Below the pieces are notes generated by a model. That model saw only the letters and a program-made list of their open reading frames with translations, did no database searches and was not told the origin of the DNA. From Cyclobacteriaceae bacterium (lineage in GTDB: Bacteria > Bacteroidota > Bacteroidia > Cytophagales > Cyclobacteriaceae), in the NCBI GenBank assembly GCA_024644875.1, contig JAHEGY010000002.1, forward strand, positions 1-64,000: DNA of 64,000 nucleotides. The letters run 5' to 3'. How positions within the stretch are numbered: the stretch's first letter is position 1; every line of letters starts with the position of its first letter. A program made the translations under genes and the position numbers. Positions 8,639-17,480 of the stretch are shown here, one piece after another.

Positions 8639-11605
8639 TTAAATGGCTGTTTTCTTATTCATATCAGCTTTCAGGATGACCTCAGTTCCCTTTTCCGGCC
8701 CGGAATTAAAAATGAGATCCCCTTTAATTTTCTCCCCCCGTATTTTCATCTTTTTCAGGCCATTATAGTATTCAATCTCTTCTGTATTGAAACCAACTCC
8801 ATCGTCCGATAATTTAATAATAAACATTTCAGGGTATATTGAAACAGAAAACGAAACGATTCTACATCCTGCATGTTTTATAGTATTATTTATAGCCTCC
8901 TTAAAGATGAGCACAATTTGCCTTGTAAATCCAGGTGGGAGTTTTACATTCGCATCACTTGTAATCCCGTTTTTCACCTGAAATTTTATATCTGTTGTAT
9001 CAAATACTTCCTCGCCATAATCCCTGATCTTATAAAACACCTCTCTTAGATTGTTGTTCTTCGGATCTATAGACCAAATAAAATCTTTTGTACCCATGAA
9101 CAGATTCTTGGATTCCGTATCAATTTTCTTCAGATAATCCTTTAACTCTTCCGGGATCTCCCAATCTTTATTCCCTATAAGTTGTACCAGCATTGATATG
9201 CTTGTAAGGTGATTCCCAATTTCATCATGAAAATCCATGGCTACCTTTTTCTGGATTCTTTCAAACTCTTCCTTATTTAACTTTTCTAAAAGCAAGAGTT
9301 GATTTATTCTTATCTTAATCCTATAGTTGTTTACAATTACGAATCCGATTAGAATTGTAGCAAAGATCAACACATAAAACCACCAGGTCCTCCAGAATGG
9401 AGGCGTTATAATAAAACTGATAGATGAATAGGAATTGCTCCAGTTCAATCCATCGTAGGAGGCGACCACATTAAACTTGTATTTTCCCGGATTGAGATTA
9501 GCATAAAGGACAGATTCATTAGTCATGGGAACAGACCAGTCCTGATCATAATCCTCTAATTTGTAGCGATACCAGAGGAGATCTTTACTACTTAAGGATA
9601 CACCTTTAAAATCTATCTGAAGATCATTTTGATCATATTTCAAAATTGGATTTAGAGGAATACCTAACCAGGTATCCATATTTACTTTTTTCTCCCTCCA
9701 ATCAGTATCCTTAAACGCTATCTTTAATGATGATATATTTACCGGAATAACATTGGTATTAATCAATTTATCCGGATTAAATATGACCACGCCTATCGAA
9801 GTACCAAAATATATCCGTTTATTATCAAGCAGTATTGCATTTTGAATTGTTTCAAAATCCGGATATCCCCGCTCTATTCCTGCTGATGTAATGGTATGAA
9901 TATTCCCTGAACCGTCAATCCCAATCATATATATCCCGCGTTCTGTACCTATGCATAGATGATTATTATTATAAAATGTCAGCGATCTTGCCCTGTTAAA
10001 CGGGAGTTCAGTATACTCACTGATATATTTCAGGCTACCTGAGCCCTGTTCATAAAAAATCAATCCGTTAATATCGCTTCCTATCCATAAATTGCCTGAA
10101 GGATCAGGTAGAACAGTATTCAGGATCTCTTTATTTTTAAGTCCCTGATTTATCAAAGAAATTATTTTCCCATCAATAAACTTATCAATGCCATTGTCGG
10201 ATAATAAAAGCATCCCTCCATCATCAAGCTGTTTTATATATTTGATCCTATTACTTTGCAGCCCATCCTTTTGTGATAGCGACCAAATTGAGCCGTTTTC
10301 AAAAACAGCTACCCCGTCTTCAGTTCCAACCCAGGTCCTCCCTTGATTGTCAATATATGTATGGAAGCAATAATTATGAGGTAATCCGTTGTTTACCGTG
10401 TAGGCTCTGTATATACCATCTTTCAGGACAGTAACACCACGTGCTCCGGCAAACCAATATGAATCATCATGAACAGATATCGATCTGATATAGTTGCTCG
10501 CCAGCCCATTTTTAACATCAAGTTTATCTACCTTACTGCCATTAAAAATATCAATTCCTTTACCAAAGTAACTGATATATATTTGATCTTTATTATCAAT
10601 AAAAAAGGAGGTGGGTGTAAATCTCTGATTTTTTGAAAATTCCAGATATCGCAACGCATCGCCATGATAACTATATAATCCTTTGTCTCTAGTAATTATC
10701 CAAATGCTTCCTTCCTGATCCTGAAAAAGCTGCATAACTGCCCCTCCGTCAAATCCAATTGACATGTTAAAAAATGTAGAATTACTATCACTTATCATTT
10801 TTATTCCTTCATCATAAGAAATCCACTTACAGCCTTTATTATCGATCAGAATATCAGAGATATTCCCATGTTCAAAGCTGCAAATTTCGGTGAATGTCAT
10901 ATCACTGGTTCCACCTTTTAATTGTGTTAGAATCCCTGATTTTTCGAGAAACACATCTCCATTTGATGCTAATATTTTATCGAATTCTGCAAGATCCCGT
11001 GAGATCAATTCAAATCCTTCTTCAGATCTGATCCATAGTTGACCAAAAGAATTTAGTACCTTTAACTCAATTGAATTTCTGCCAGATACACCAACAATAG
11101 AGCCAATTACAGGTTGGAGTAAATCGCTAAGGTTGACAATTTTGTCATTTTGGATATTGTAAAGGGATTTTCCCCCGTGAAAGAAAAAAACACCTCCTGT
11201 ATTATTTTCATGCAAACCGTAACAGTTATAAGGACCATCAATATTAGAAATACTATGATATTTGAAATTCAATCCGTCAAACGAGCTGACACCATTTTTA
11301 CCTGCAAGCCATAGTAATCCATTTTTATCGATCATCAAATCAAAAACCTCATCATCAAGTGGATCATGAGAATAATCAATCTCCTCGAACACATCCCCAT
11401 TGAATCTTATGAGGCCTTCTTTAGTTCCCAGCCACATATATCCATATTTATCCTGACTTATACAATTTATGTCCAGACTCGTCAATCCATCATCAAGGTT
11501 GTAATGATTAAAAAAATGTGATTGCGGAATCCCAAAAATCGGATAAAGGGATAGTATAAGAAATACAAAAATTATCTTTACAGACATTTCACCCCTTTTG
11601 ATCAA
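8639..11605 (-). CDS. Reg_prop (YYY-type) sensor histidine kinase
   Basis: This 988-residue membrane kinase has an N-terminal signal segment (a second start at 11587, MSVKII, is equally possible). A long periplasmic part is built of two-component-regulator propeller repeats ('YGYMWLGTKEGLIRF', 'GRTWVGTEDGVAVF', 'GNLWIGSDINGLIFY'), followed by a Y_Y_Y domain (about 660-730, 'LLWYRYKLEDYDQDW') and one transmembrane helix near 735-757. The cytoplasmic part has HisKA_3 with phospho-acceptor His793 ('MDFHDEIGNHL') and a HATPase domain (N-box 'FKEAINNTIKHA', G-box 'DDGVGF' at 934-939). It lacks the response regulator and AraC domains of hybrid HTCS proteins; that role is on the next gene. Ligand is unknown. 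Confidence 0.92.
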   Translation of the reverse strand: MIKRGEMSVKIIFVFLILSLYPIFGIPQSHFFNHYNLDDGLTSLDINCISQDKYGYMWLGTKEGLIRFNGDVFEEIDYSHDPLDDEVFDLMIDKNGLLWLAGKNGVSSFDGLNFKYHSISNIDGPYNCYGLHENNTGGVFFFHGGKSLYNIQNDKIVNLSDLLQPVIGSIVGVSGRNSIELKVLNSFGQLWIRSEEGFELISRDLAEFDKILASNGDVFLEKSGILTQLKGGTSDMTFTEICSFEHGNISDILIDNKGCKWISYDEGIKMISDSNSTFFNMSIGFDGGAVMQLFQDQEGSIWIITRDKGLYSYHGDALRYLEFSKNQRFTPTSFFIDNKDQIYISYFGKGIDIFNGSKVDKLDVKNGLASNYIRSISVHDDSYWFAGARGVTVLKDGIYRAYTVNNGLPHNYCFHTYIDNQGRTWVGTEDGVAVFENGSIWSLSQKDGLQSNRIKYIKQLDDGGMLLLSDNGIDKFIDGKIISLINQGLKNKEILNTVLPDPSGNLWIGSDINGLIFYEQGSGSLKYISEYTELPFNRARSLTFYNNNHLCIGTERGIYMIGIDGSGNIHTITSAGIERGYPDFETIQNAILLDNKRIYFGTSIGVVIFNPDKLINTNVIPVNISSLKIAFKDTDWREKKVNMDTWLGIPLNPILKYDQNDLQIDFKGVSLSSKDLLWYRYKLEDYDQDWSVPMTNESVLYANLNPGKYKFNVVASYDGLNWSNSYSSISFIITPPFWRTWWFYVLIFATILIGFVIVNNYRIKIRINQLLLLEKLNKEEFERIQKKVAMDFHDEIGNHLTSISMLVQLIGNKDWEIPEELKDYLKKIDTESKNLFMGTKDFIWSIDPKNNNLREVFYKIRDYGEEVFDTTDIKFQVKNGITSDANVKLPPGFTRQIVLIFKEAINNTIKHAGCRIVSFSVSIYPEMFIIKLSDDGVGFNTEEIEYYNGLKKMKIRGEKIKGDLIFNSGPEKGTEVILKADMNKKTAI

Positions 11606-11919
11606 AAATTAGATTAATCATACTCAGAACTCAGATAGAAAATATTGTTTACAAGAATAATAATATTACTTCAATAGCAAAATCCCCCAAATTGGGTATT
11701 TCTCATACCCGAAATTTTTGCCATCTTTCATGCGAATTCGTAATCAATCTTTTAGAACCTTCCTGGACTTCGATTCAGAACTCTCTTCATACACCCTCGA
11801 ATTTGTCTGGGAAGGTTTTTTTCTTTTACTTTAAATCCTGTGATATTTTTACAAAACGTTAATATTTGGCCTCCCCTATTTTGGGGTAGTCCATTTGATC
11901 ATTACAAACTATTAATATA
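11606..11919. promoter_or_regulatory. divergent spacer between sensor kinase and lgt
   Basis: In these 314 bases I see three kinds of dyad: CCCAA-A-TTGGG (11686-11696), GGGTAT-N5-ATACCC (11694-11710) and CCCC-N6-GGGG (11873-11886). There is also a long T-tailed hairpin on the plus strand (listed separately). The first two lie about 80-105 bases upstream of the kinase start and could be its operator. No consensus promoter pair could be assigned with confidence. Confidence 0.4.
11756..11823 (+). terminator. long T-tailed hairpin upstream of lgt
   Basis: AACCTTCC (11756-11763) pairs with GGAAGGTT (11810-11817), and within it GAC-TTCGA can pair with TCGAA...GTC. The right arm is followed by a run of T residues on the plus strand only. 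It resembles a rho-independent terminator, yet no gene on the plus strand ends here. It may end a small RNA or act as a leader attenuator for lgt, which starts about 97 bases downstream. Confidence 0.45.
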
Positions 11920-12735
11920 ATGCATCCTGTACTCTTCGAATTTGACACACCTGGATTTTTAAGGTTTCTTTTTTCTGATACCATTACAGTTTATACCTAT
12001 GGTGCAATGATCGCGCTGGGCGCATTATTGGGATTTGCATACACAGCCTGGCAAGCCAGGAAACAGTTAAATGTACCTTATGAAACTACAAATGAATTAA
12101 TATTATTTATACTCTTATTTTCAATTATTGGCGGAAAATTTTTTGTAATATTCGAAGACTTTAAAGGTTTTCTCTCCGATCCTGGCCAATTATTCAGGAA
12201 CTTCAGCAGCGGGTTTGTGTTTTTTGGTTCATTACTTTTTGCAATTCCAACAATGTTAATTTTTTTCAAGGCAAGAAAGATCCAGACCCTCCCTATGCTG
12301 GATATTATGGCCATTACTACATGCATAGTTCATGGTACCGGTAGAATCGGTTGTTTTATGGCAGGATGTTGTCATGGTATTCCATATGATGGTTTTCTAT
12401 CTGTAGTATTTACCGATCCCATGTGCCAGGCTGATCCTTTAAATACCCCTTTGCATCCAACTCAGCTTTATAGTGTAAGCTTAATATATGGAATAATGGC
12501 TATCTTATTAATAGTATCACGCAGAAAGCAATTTAATGGTCAGATCTTTCTGCTCTATTTGATTTTATATTCAGCAGGCCGAATGATCCTCGAAATGTTC
12601 AGGGGTGATTTATCACGGGGATATGTGATCCAGGATATCTTAACCAATTCACAGTTTATTTCGATCATGGTAATTATAGTGGCCATTTATTTTTACTATA
12701 AACTCTACAGAAAACAGGCGGTGAAAGACAAATGA
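11920..12735 (+). CDS. lgt: prolipoprotein diacylglyceryl transferase
   Basis: Lgt transfers a diacylglyceryl group from phosphatidylglycerol to the lipobox cysteine of prolipoproteins in the inner membrane, the first step of lipoprotein maturation. The 271-residue protein has about seven hydrophobic membrane segments and the Lgt signature 'HGTGRIGCFMAGCCHG', with further conserved parts 'LHPTQLY' and 'GRMILEMFRGD'. Length fits the family. It stands alone between divergent and convergent neighbours. Its many clients here include the SusD-like protein and at least seven other lipoproteins in this window. Confidence 0.9.
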   Translation: MHPVLFEFDTPGFLRFLFSDTITVYTYGAMIALGALLGFAYTAWQARKQLNVPYETTNELILFILLFSIIGGKFFVIFEDFKGFLSDPGQLFRNFSSGFVFFGSLLFAIPTMLIFFKARKIQTLPMLDIMAITTCIVHGTGRIGCFMAGCCHGIPYDGFLSVVFTDPMCQADPLNTPLHPTQLYSVSLIYGIMAILLIVSRRKQFNGQIFLLYLILYSAGRMILEMFRGDLSRGYVIQDILTNSQFISIMVIIVAIYFYYKLYRKQAVKDK

Positions 12736-12759
12736 AAGCACCCTGAACTATCCGGGAAT

Positions 12760-13641
12760 TTATATTCGGAAACTGATAGCTGTCGGAAGAATTTGTATAT
12801 GAAACGGAGGGCTCCCAATACTTTCACCATCCATATGGGCTACAAGAGCGGGGTTTTCTTCAATGGTTACTTTACTGGATTTATAAAAAGATACGGCGTT
12901 CATTTTTTTATGTCCTCCATCTTTCATTTTTAACACATAGTTGAGCCTGGTCCAGTTAGGTACTCGCCCAATAATACATATATCAAGAAGTGCATCATCA
13001 TTAACGGCATACGGATTTATCTTAAATCCTCCTCCAAATGTGGTCCCTTTTGCTATGGTCATTAAAAGTATTTCCTCATTTATTGTATGATTATTAAAGG
13101 TAGCCGAGATTTCTCTCTCGCGGTATGTAAGTAGAATTCGCAATACTTCAGCAAGGTAAGAAAAATATCCCTGGAATTTTTTCCCCTTGGCAGCCATTCT
13201 CTGCACTACTTTCCCATCAAAGCCAATTCCTACTCCATTTAGAAAAAGCCGACCATTACATTCACCAGCATCTATTTTTTTAATATTTCCATCAAATGCC
13301 GTTTCAATTTGTGATTTAAAATCAAATTTGCTCTGAATGTGTTTTATAGTATCATTACCAGTCCCAAAAGATATAACACTAACCGTAAGCTGTTTATTTC
13401 TAACACCGTTTATGGCCTCATTTAGGGTCCCATCCCCACCGGCGACCATCAAGTCCGTATAATCTTTATCTTTTATTATCGAATTGGCCATTAAATCCGC
13501 ATTCCTGTCTTCTGTGGTAAAATACAGATCATAGGAAACTGATCTCTGGATAAATTCAGACTTGATCTGTTCTAATCTATCAAGATATTTACCTTTCCCA
13601 GCTGCTGGATTTACTATGACTAAAAACTTCCTGGCAAACAC
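12760..13641 (-). CDS. diacylglycerol/lipid kinase family protein
   Basis: This 293-residue protein belongs to the DAGK catalytic-domain family (YegS/DgkB-like), soluble enzymes that phosphorylate lipid substrates with ATP. Visible motifs are 'VIVNPAAGKGK' near the N-terminus, the nucleotide-binding 'GGDGTLNEAINGV' (about 68-80) and 'SFGTGNDTIKH', which replaces the usual 'GTGNDFAR'. The C-terminal beta domain carries 'GVGIGFDGKVV' and 'AHMDGE', the latter matching the conserved 'DGE' end motif. It converges on lgt with 24 bases between stops. Exact lipid substrate cannot be told from sequence. Confidence 0.85.
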   Translation of the reverse strand: MFARKFLVIVNPAAGKGKYLDRLEQIKSEFIQRSVSYDLYFTTEDRNADLMANSIIKDKDYTDLMVAGGDGTLNEAINGVRNKQLTVSVISFGTGNDTIKHIQSKFDFKSQIETAFDGNIKKIDAGECNGRLFLNGVGIGFDGKVVQRMAAKGKKFQGYFSYLAEVLRILLTYREREISATFNNHTINEEILLMTIAKGTTFGGGFKINPYAVNDDALLDICIIGRVPNWTRLNYVLKMKDGGHKKMNAVSFYKSSKVTIEENPALVAHMDGESIGSPPFHIQILPTAISFRI

Positions 13642-13725
13642 AAGCTAATTTTGCCGGAATTTAATCATATTTTTGAAAAGGTTGTATATGGTAAAGAATT
13701 GATGTGTCTATTTTTTGCTTACTGG

Positions 13726-14367
13726 TTAGTTTGCATCCCAGAACTTTCCTTCTCCATACAATTGAACGTTGATTTCAGGATCCCCTTTATACCACACTTC
13801 TGCGGCGCCAGTTATTGAACCTATGATCTCTTCGTTTACAAAAAACCGGCACTTGGCACTTCCGGATATATCCAATTCGCATACATCTACCTCCAGGTCC
13901 CAGGCCGCAAATTCTGCGAACCCACTTACTAAGATATAAATTGACTCCTGCTTCTCACCAACTATAGTAATGTTCCCAAGGCCACTAACAATGATGCCTT
14001 CAATTGCATTTGGCATTCTGATGGTCAGCAATATTGTATCTGCTTCAACAATATCCACTTCTTCCCTGAACCCCCAGGCAAATTTATCATCACCGAAAGC
14101 GAAGGCCATTTCATCAATTAAATTCTGCTGGGCTCTCATGAATATTTCAAGAGAGTCACCGGTTTCGATCAAAACACTTCCTACCCCAATATGCTGTAAT
14201 ATTTTAAAGGTATCTGCATCTATATAGTGCGTTACAAGGGGGCCCTCTCCATATAGTTTTTTACCGGACTCAGGTGTTTCTAATGAACAATTTGAGAAGT
14301 TCAATATTAGAAGCATTGAAATAAAATAAAGTAAAATCCTGCTCTTTCCCATATTAATATCTTTCAT
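13726..14367 (-). CDS. DUF2807-like (GIN domain) lipoprotein
   Basis: The 213-residue lipoprotein has signal residues 'ISMLLILNFSNC' and then a right-handed beta-helix-like domain typical of DUF2807 (putative auto-transporter adhesin head GIN). The repeated short strands are visible in 'GIIVSGLGNITIVG', 'LDISGSAKCRFFV' and 'GSITGAAEVWYKG'. This family is very common in Bacteroidota and its molecular role is unknown. Two starts are possible: ATG at 14365-14367 or ATG at 14350-14352 (MGKSRILL); the second gives a tidier signal peptide. It is monocistronic. Confidence 0.7.
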   Translation of the reverse strand: MKDINMGKSRILLYFISMLLILNFSNCSLETPESGKKLYGEGPLVTHYIDADTFKILQHIGVGSVLIETGDSLEIFMRAQQNLIDEMAFAFGDDKFAWGFREEVDIVEADTILLTIRMPNAIEGIIVSGLGNITIVGEKQESIYILVSGFAEFAAWDLEVDVCELDISGSAKCRFFVNEEIIGSITGAAEVWYKGDPEINVQLYGEGKFWDAN

Positions 14368-14396
14368 TTCTTAGCACTTTGCTTTACATAGAGACA

Positions 14397-14423
14397 CAAA
14401 AATACACGGAATAGTTTAAACAA
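14397..14423 (-). promoter_or_regulatory. putative promoter of the DUF2807-like gene
   Basis: A perfect TAnnTTTG box (TATTTTTG, minus strand, 14397-14404) lies about 30 bases upstream of the start. The nearest TTG (14421-14423) is 16 bases further up, slightly shorter than the usual 17-23, so the assignment is tentative. Confidence 0.4.
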
Positions 14424-14482
14424 TATCATTATTATTTATATTATAATGGTATGCATATTTACAAATAATTCAATTAAATATT

Positions 14483-15334
14483 ATGAGGTCTATTGAGAAG
14501 ATTGTTACTTCAGAAGATGTTATGTTGGGACAATTCCGCATTTCACAACCATTACCTGTTAAAGAATTAAGACAGGTCGATCCTTTTTTATTGCTTCATC
14601 ACGCTGGTCCGAAACACCATAATCCAGGTCAAAAGGGATTGAATGTTGAAGCACACCCTCATACTGGATTTGAACCCGTAACATTTGTATTCAGCGGGGA
14701 AGTTGAGCATCGCGATTCATTAGGCAATGAAAGCATAATAAAATCAGGAGGCGTACAATGGATAACTGCAGGAAGGGGCATAGTCCATTCTGAAAAAGCT
14801 TCTGCTGAATTTCAAAATAAAGGTGGTGAGTTTGAGATCATTCAATTATGGATTAACCTCCCAAAAGCATTTAAGAAGACTGATCCCAGGTATTATGGTT
14901 ATGATGCTGAAGATATACCTTTTTACTTATCAGATGATAAGAAAACCAGATTGAACATTGTTGCTGGAATTTATAAAAACATAACAGGACCGGTAGATTC
15001 ATTAACCAACACTACGGCATACACAGCATACATGGATGAATTCTCAAATCTTGACCTGGAATTTAAAGATAGTGAAAATGTTATATTCTATGTTCTTAAC
15101 GGTCATGTCAGGGTTGACAATAAAGATATTAAAGACAAACAACTAGCGGTTTTCAACCGGGATGACACTCAGATAAATATACATTCAATGCTTAAATCAA
15201 AATTGTTGATTTTGGCCGGAAACCCATTGAAAGAGCCGGTATTTCATTACGGGCCTTTTGTCCTTAATACAAAAGATGAAGTTATAGATGCACTTAATGA
15301 CTACGAGTCAGGAAAGATGGGTTATCTTCAATAA
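14483..15334 (+). CDS. pirin family protein
   Basis: This 283-residue protein is a bicupin of the pirin family. The N-terminal cupin carries the metal-binding residues in 'VEAHPHTGFEPVTFVFSGEVEHRDS' (split here: 'EAHPHTGFEPVT' and 'GEVEHRDS') and 'TAGRGIVHSE', as in pirins with quercetinase-like activity. The C-terminal domain is weakly conserved. Bacterial pirins have been linked to oxidative stress and to quercetin 2,3-dioxygenase activity, but which applies cannot be judged. It is a single gene on the plus strand, 148 bases after the divergent lipoprotein start region. Confidence 0.88.
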   Translation: MRSIEKIVTSEDVMLGQFRISQPLPVKELRQVDPFLLLHHAGPKHHNPGQKGLNVEAHPHTGFEPVTFVFSGEVEHRDSLGNESIIKSGGVQWITAGRGIVHSEKASAEFQNKGGEFEIIQLWINLPKAFKKTDPRYYGYDAEDIPFYLSDDKKTRLNIVAGIYKNITGPVDSLTNTTAYTAYMDEFSNLDLEFKDSENVIFYVLNGHVRVDNKDIKDKQLAVFNRDDTQINIHSMLKSKLLILAGNPLKEPVFHYGPFVLNTKDEVIDALNDYESGKMGYLQ

Positions 15335-15397
15335 GGTTTAGAGATTTGTTTATTGGATTTGCGAAACTTTTCTCTAATTTTTCTTTAATGTCTATTC

Positions 15398-15431
15398 TTT
15401 GTTTTATTGTCCCCTATAATTTTTATTTTTG
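15398..15431 (+). promoter_or_regulatory. promoter of the NagB/PIG-L fusion gene
   Basis: TTTG at 15398-15401 and TATTTTTG (TAnnTTTG) at 15424-15431 are 22 bases apart, matching the Bacteroidota housekeeping promoter. Transcription would start near 15438, giving a short leader before the ATG at 15453. Confidence 0.6.
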
Positions 15432-15452
15432 CGTTTTAAACAATATAATCCC

Positions 15453-17390
15453 ATGGTTAAAAAATCTCTTAAAAAGCAATACAAATCGTTAGACAAACAT
15501 CTAGTAAGATACGAAAAAATACCCACCCTGATTTTCGAGGATGCAATTTCGGCTTCTAAAGAAGTGGCTAAGGCCATAGCCAAGATTATAAATTCAAAAA
15601 AAGGGAGCTGTGTATTAGGCCTGCCAACTGGTTCTACTCCTGTATTTATTTATGAAGAGCTTATTAGACTCCATGAAGAAGAAGGTTTGAGTTTTAAGAA
15701 TGTAATTACCTTCAACCTTGATGAGTATTATCCAATGCCGAAAACCAAACTTCAAAGCTATGTGAGGTTCATGAATGAAAATTTTTTCGATCATATAGAT
15801 ATACCAAAAGAAAATATTAACATTCCCGATGGTTCCATCCCGGTTGATGAGATCCACGAATACTGTGATAGGTATGAGCAGAAGATTGCTGATGCAGGAG
15901 GTATTGATGTACAGTTGCTGGGTATCGGGAAGACAGGTCATATCGGTTTTAATGAACCAGGATCACCCATTGATTCACGCACCAGGTTGATCACCCTTGA
16001 CCATGTAACCAGGGTTGATGCGGCGAGTGACTTTTTTGGAGAAGACAATGTCCCTAAAAGGGCAATAACCATGGGAATTGGGACTATTTTCAGTGCTAAA
16101 ACTATATTTTTACTGGCCTGGGGTGAAGGAAAGTCAGCCATAATCCAGAAAGCCGTTGAAGGTGAAATCACTGATCATGTTCCTGCCAGTTATCTGCAAA
16201 AGCATGGAAATACGAAAATAATTGCTGATGAAGGTGCTGCTGCAGATCTTATTCGAATAAAAACCCCATGGTTGGTAGGCCCATGTGAATGGGATGATCA
16301 GTTGATCAGGAAAGGCGTGGTATGGCTTTGCCAGAAAGTAAACAAACCCATTCTTAAGTTAACCGACAGGGATTATAATGATAATGGCATGAGTGACCTC
16401 ATTGCAGAAAAAGGTCCGGATGCCTATTCAATCAATATAAAGGTTTTCAATGATCTGCAGCGTACCATTACCGGCTGGCCAGGTGGGAAGCCAAATGCTG
16501 ATGATTCCAACCGACCTGAGAGAGCCGAACCCTTCCCTAAGCGTATAATTTTGTTTTCTCCTCATCCTGATGATGACGTAATATCTATGGGAGGTACATT
16601 TATAAGGCTAGTCGATCAGGGACATGAGGTACATGTGGCTTATCAGACATCAGGAAATATCGCTGTTTTTGATGACGATACATTACGGTTTGCATACTTC
16701 GTAAATGAATATGCACAAGCTTTTGGCGGGAACAAGGAACTGGCTTCGAATTTATTTGGTAAAGTTTCTGATTTCCTGGCAAATAAAGAGCCCGGACAGG
16801 TGGATTCTGATGAGGTAAAAGATATTAAAGGACTAATCCGTCAGGCAGAGGCATGGGCAGGATGTAAATTTGTGGGTATTCCGGATGAACAGATCCATTT
16901 TCTAAATTTACCTTTTTATGAAACAGGTAAAGTTAAAAAGAATCCTGTAGGAAGAGAGGATATTGAGATCACAAAAGAACTCATCAAAAAAGTAAAACCC
17001 CATCAAATATATGCAGCCGGTGATCTGTCAGATCCACACGGAACGCACAGGGTTTGTTTGGAATCTGTATTCCTGGCACTGGAAGAGTTAAAGGATACTG
17101 AACCTTGGATGAAAGATTGCTGGTTATGGTTGTACCGGGGCGCATGGCAGGAATGGGAGATCGATAAAGTTGAAATGTGTGTTCCATTAAGCCCTGATGA
17201 GTTGCAAAAGAAAACAAAAGCGATTTTTAAGCATCAATCTCAAAAGGACAGTGCCTTATTCCCGGGAATGGATGCCAGAGAATTCTGGGAAAGAGCGCAA
17301 GACCGGAACCGGGAAACGGCCAGGATCTATAATTTACTGGGCATGGCAGAATATGAAGCCATGGAAGCATTTGTCAGGTGGCATTACTAG
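15453..17390 (+). CDS. nagB: glucosamine-6-phosphate deaminase (NagB-like) fused to PIG-L/LmbE deacetylase domain
   Basis: The 645-residue protein joins two enzymes. Residues about 20-275 are a NagB fold with 'LGLPTGSTP', 'FNLDEYYPM' (Asp90 equals the E. coli general base Asp72) and 'GIGKTGHIGFNEPG' (157-170, with His163 and Glu168). The position of E. coli Asp141 is Thr161 here. Residues about 365-560 are a PIG-L zinc deacetylase domain with 'SPHPDDDVISMGG' (PHPDDD at 370-375) and the later 'DPHGTHR'. NagB turns glucosamine-6-P into fructose-6-P and ammonia; a coupled deacetylase would suit amino-sugar use. A TTG-initiated frame begins at 15429, but the ATG at 15453 fits the promoter better. 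Such fusions are known in Bacteroidota. Confidence 0.85.
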   Translation: MVKKSLKKQYKSLDKHLVRYEKIPTLIFEDAISASKEVAKAIAKIINSKKGSCVLGLPTGSTPVFIYEELIRLHEEEGLSFKNVITFNLDEYYPMPKTKLQSYVRFMNENFFDHIDIPKENINIPDGSIPVDEIHEYCDRYEQKIADAGGIDVQLLGIGKTGHIGFNEPGSPIDSRTRLITLDHVTRVDAASDFFGEDNVPKRAITMGIGTIFSAKTIFLLAWGEGKSAIIQKAVEGEITDHVPASYLQKHGNTKIIADEGAAADLIRIKTPWLVGPCEWDDQLIRKGVVWLCQKVNKPILKLTDRDYNDNGMSDLIAEKGPDAYSINIKVFNDLQRTITGWPGGKPNADDSNRPERAEPFPKRIILFSPHPDDDVISMGGTFIRLVDQGHEVHVAYQTSGNIAVFDDDTLRFAYFVNEYAQAFGGNKELASNLFGKVSDFLANKEPGQVDSDEVKDIKGLIRQAEAWAGCKFVGIPDEQIHFLNLPFYETGKVKKNPVGREDIEITKELIKKVKPHQIYAAGDLSDPHGTHRVCLESVFLALEELKDTEPWMKDCWLWLYRGAWQEWEIDKVEMCVPLSPDELQKKTKAIFKHQSQKDSALFPGMDAREFWERAQDRNRETARIYNLLGMAEYEAMEAFVRWHY

Positions 17391-17480
17391 ATAGGCCAAA
17401 GATCACATAAATATTTTCTGCCTGGATACCCTGGTAAGAAAACAGGATAACTTTTTTGACGACATAAATATTGATGAAAG

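Noticed and set aside
17405-17460. CCTG/CAGG inverted repeat followed by six T residues after the NagB/PIG-L gene
   Set aside because: The stem is only four base pairs with a nine-base loop; too weak to call a terminator.
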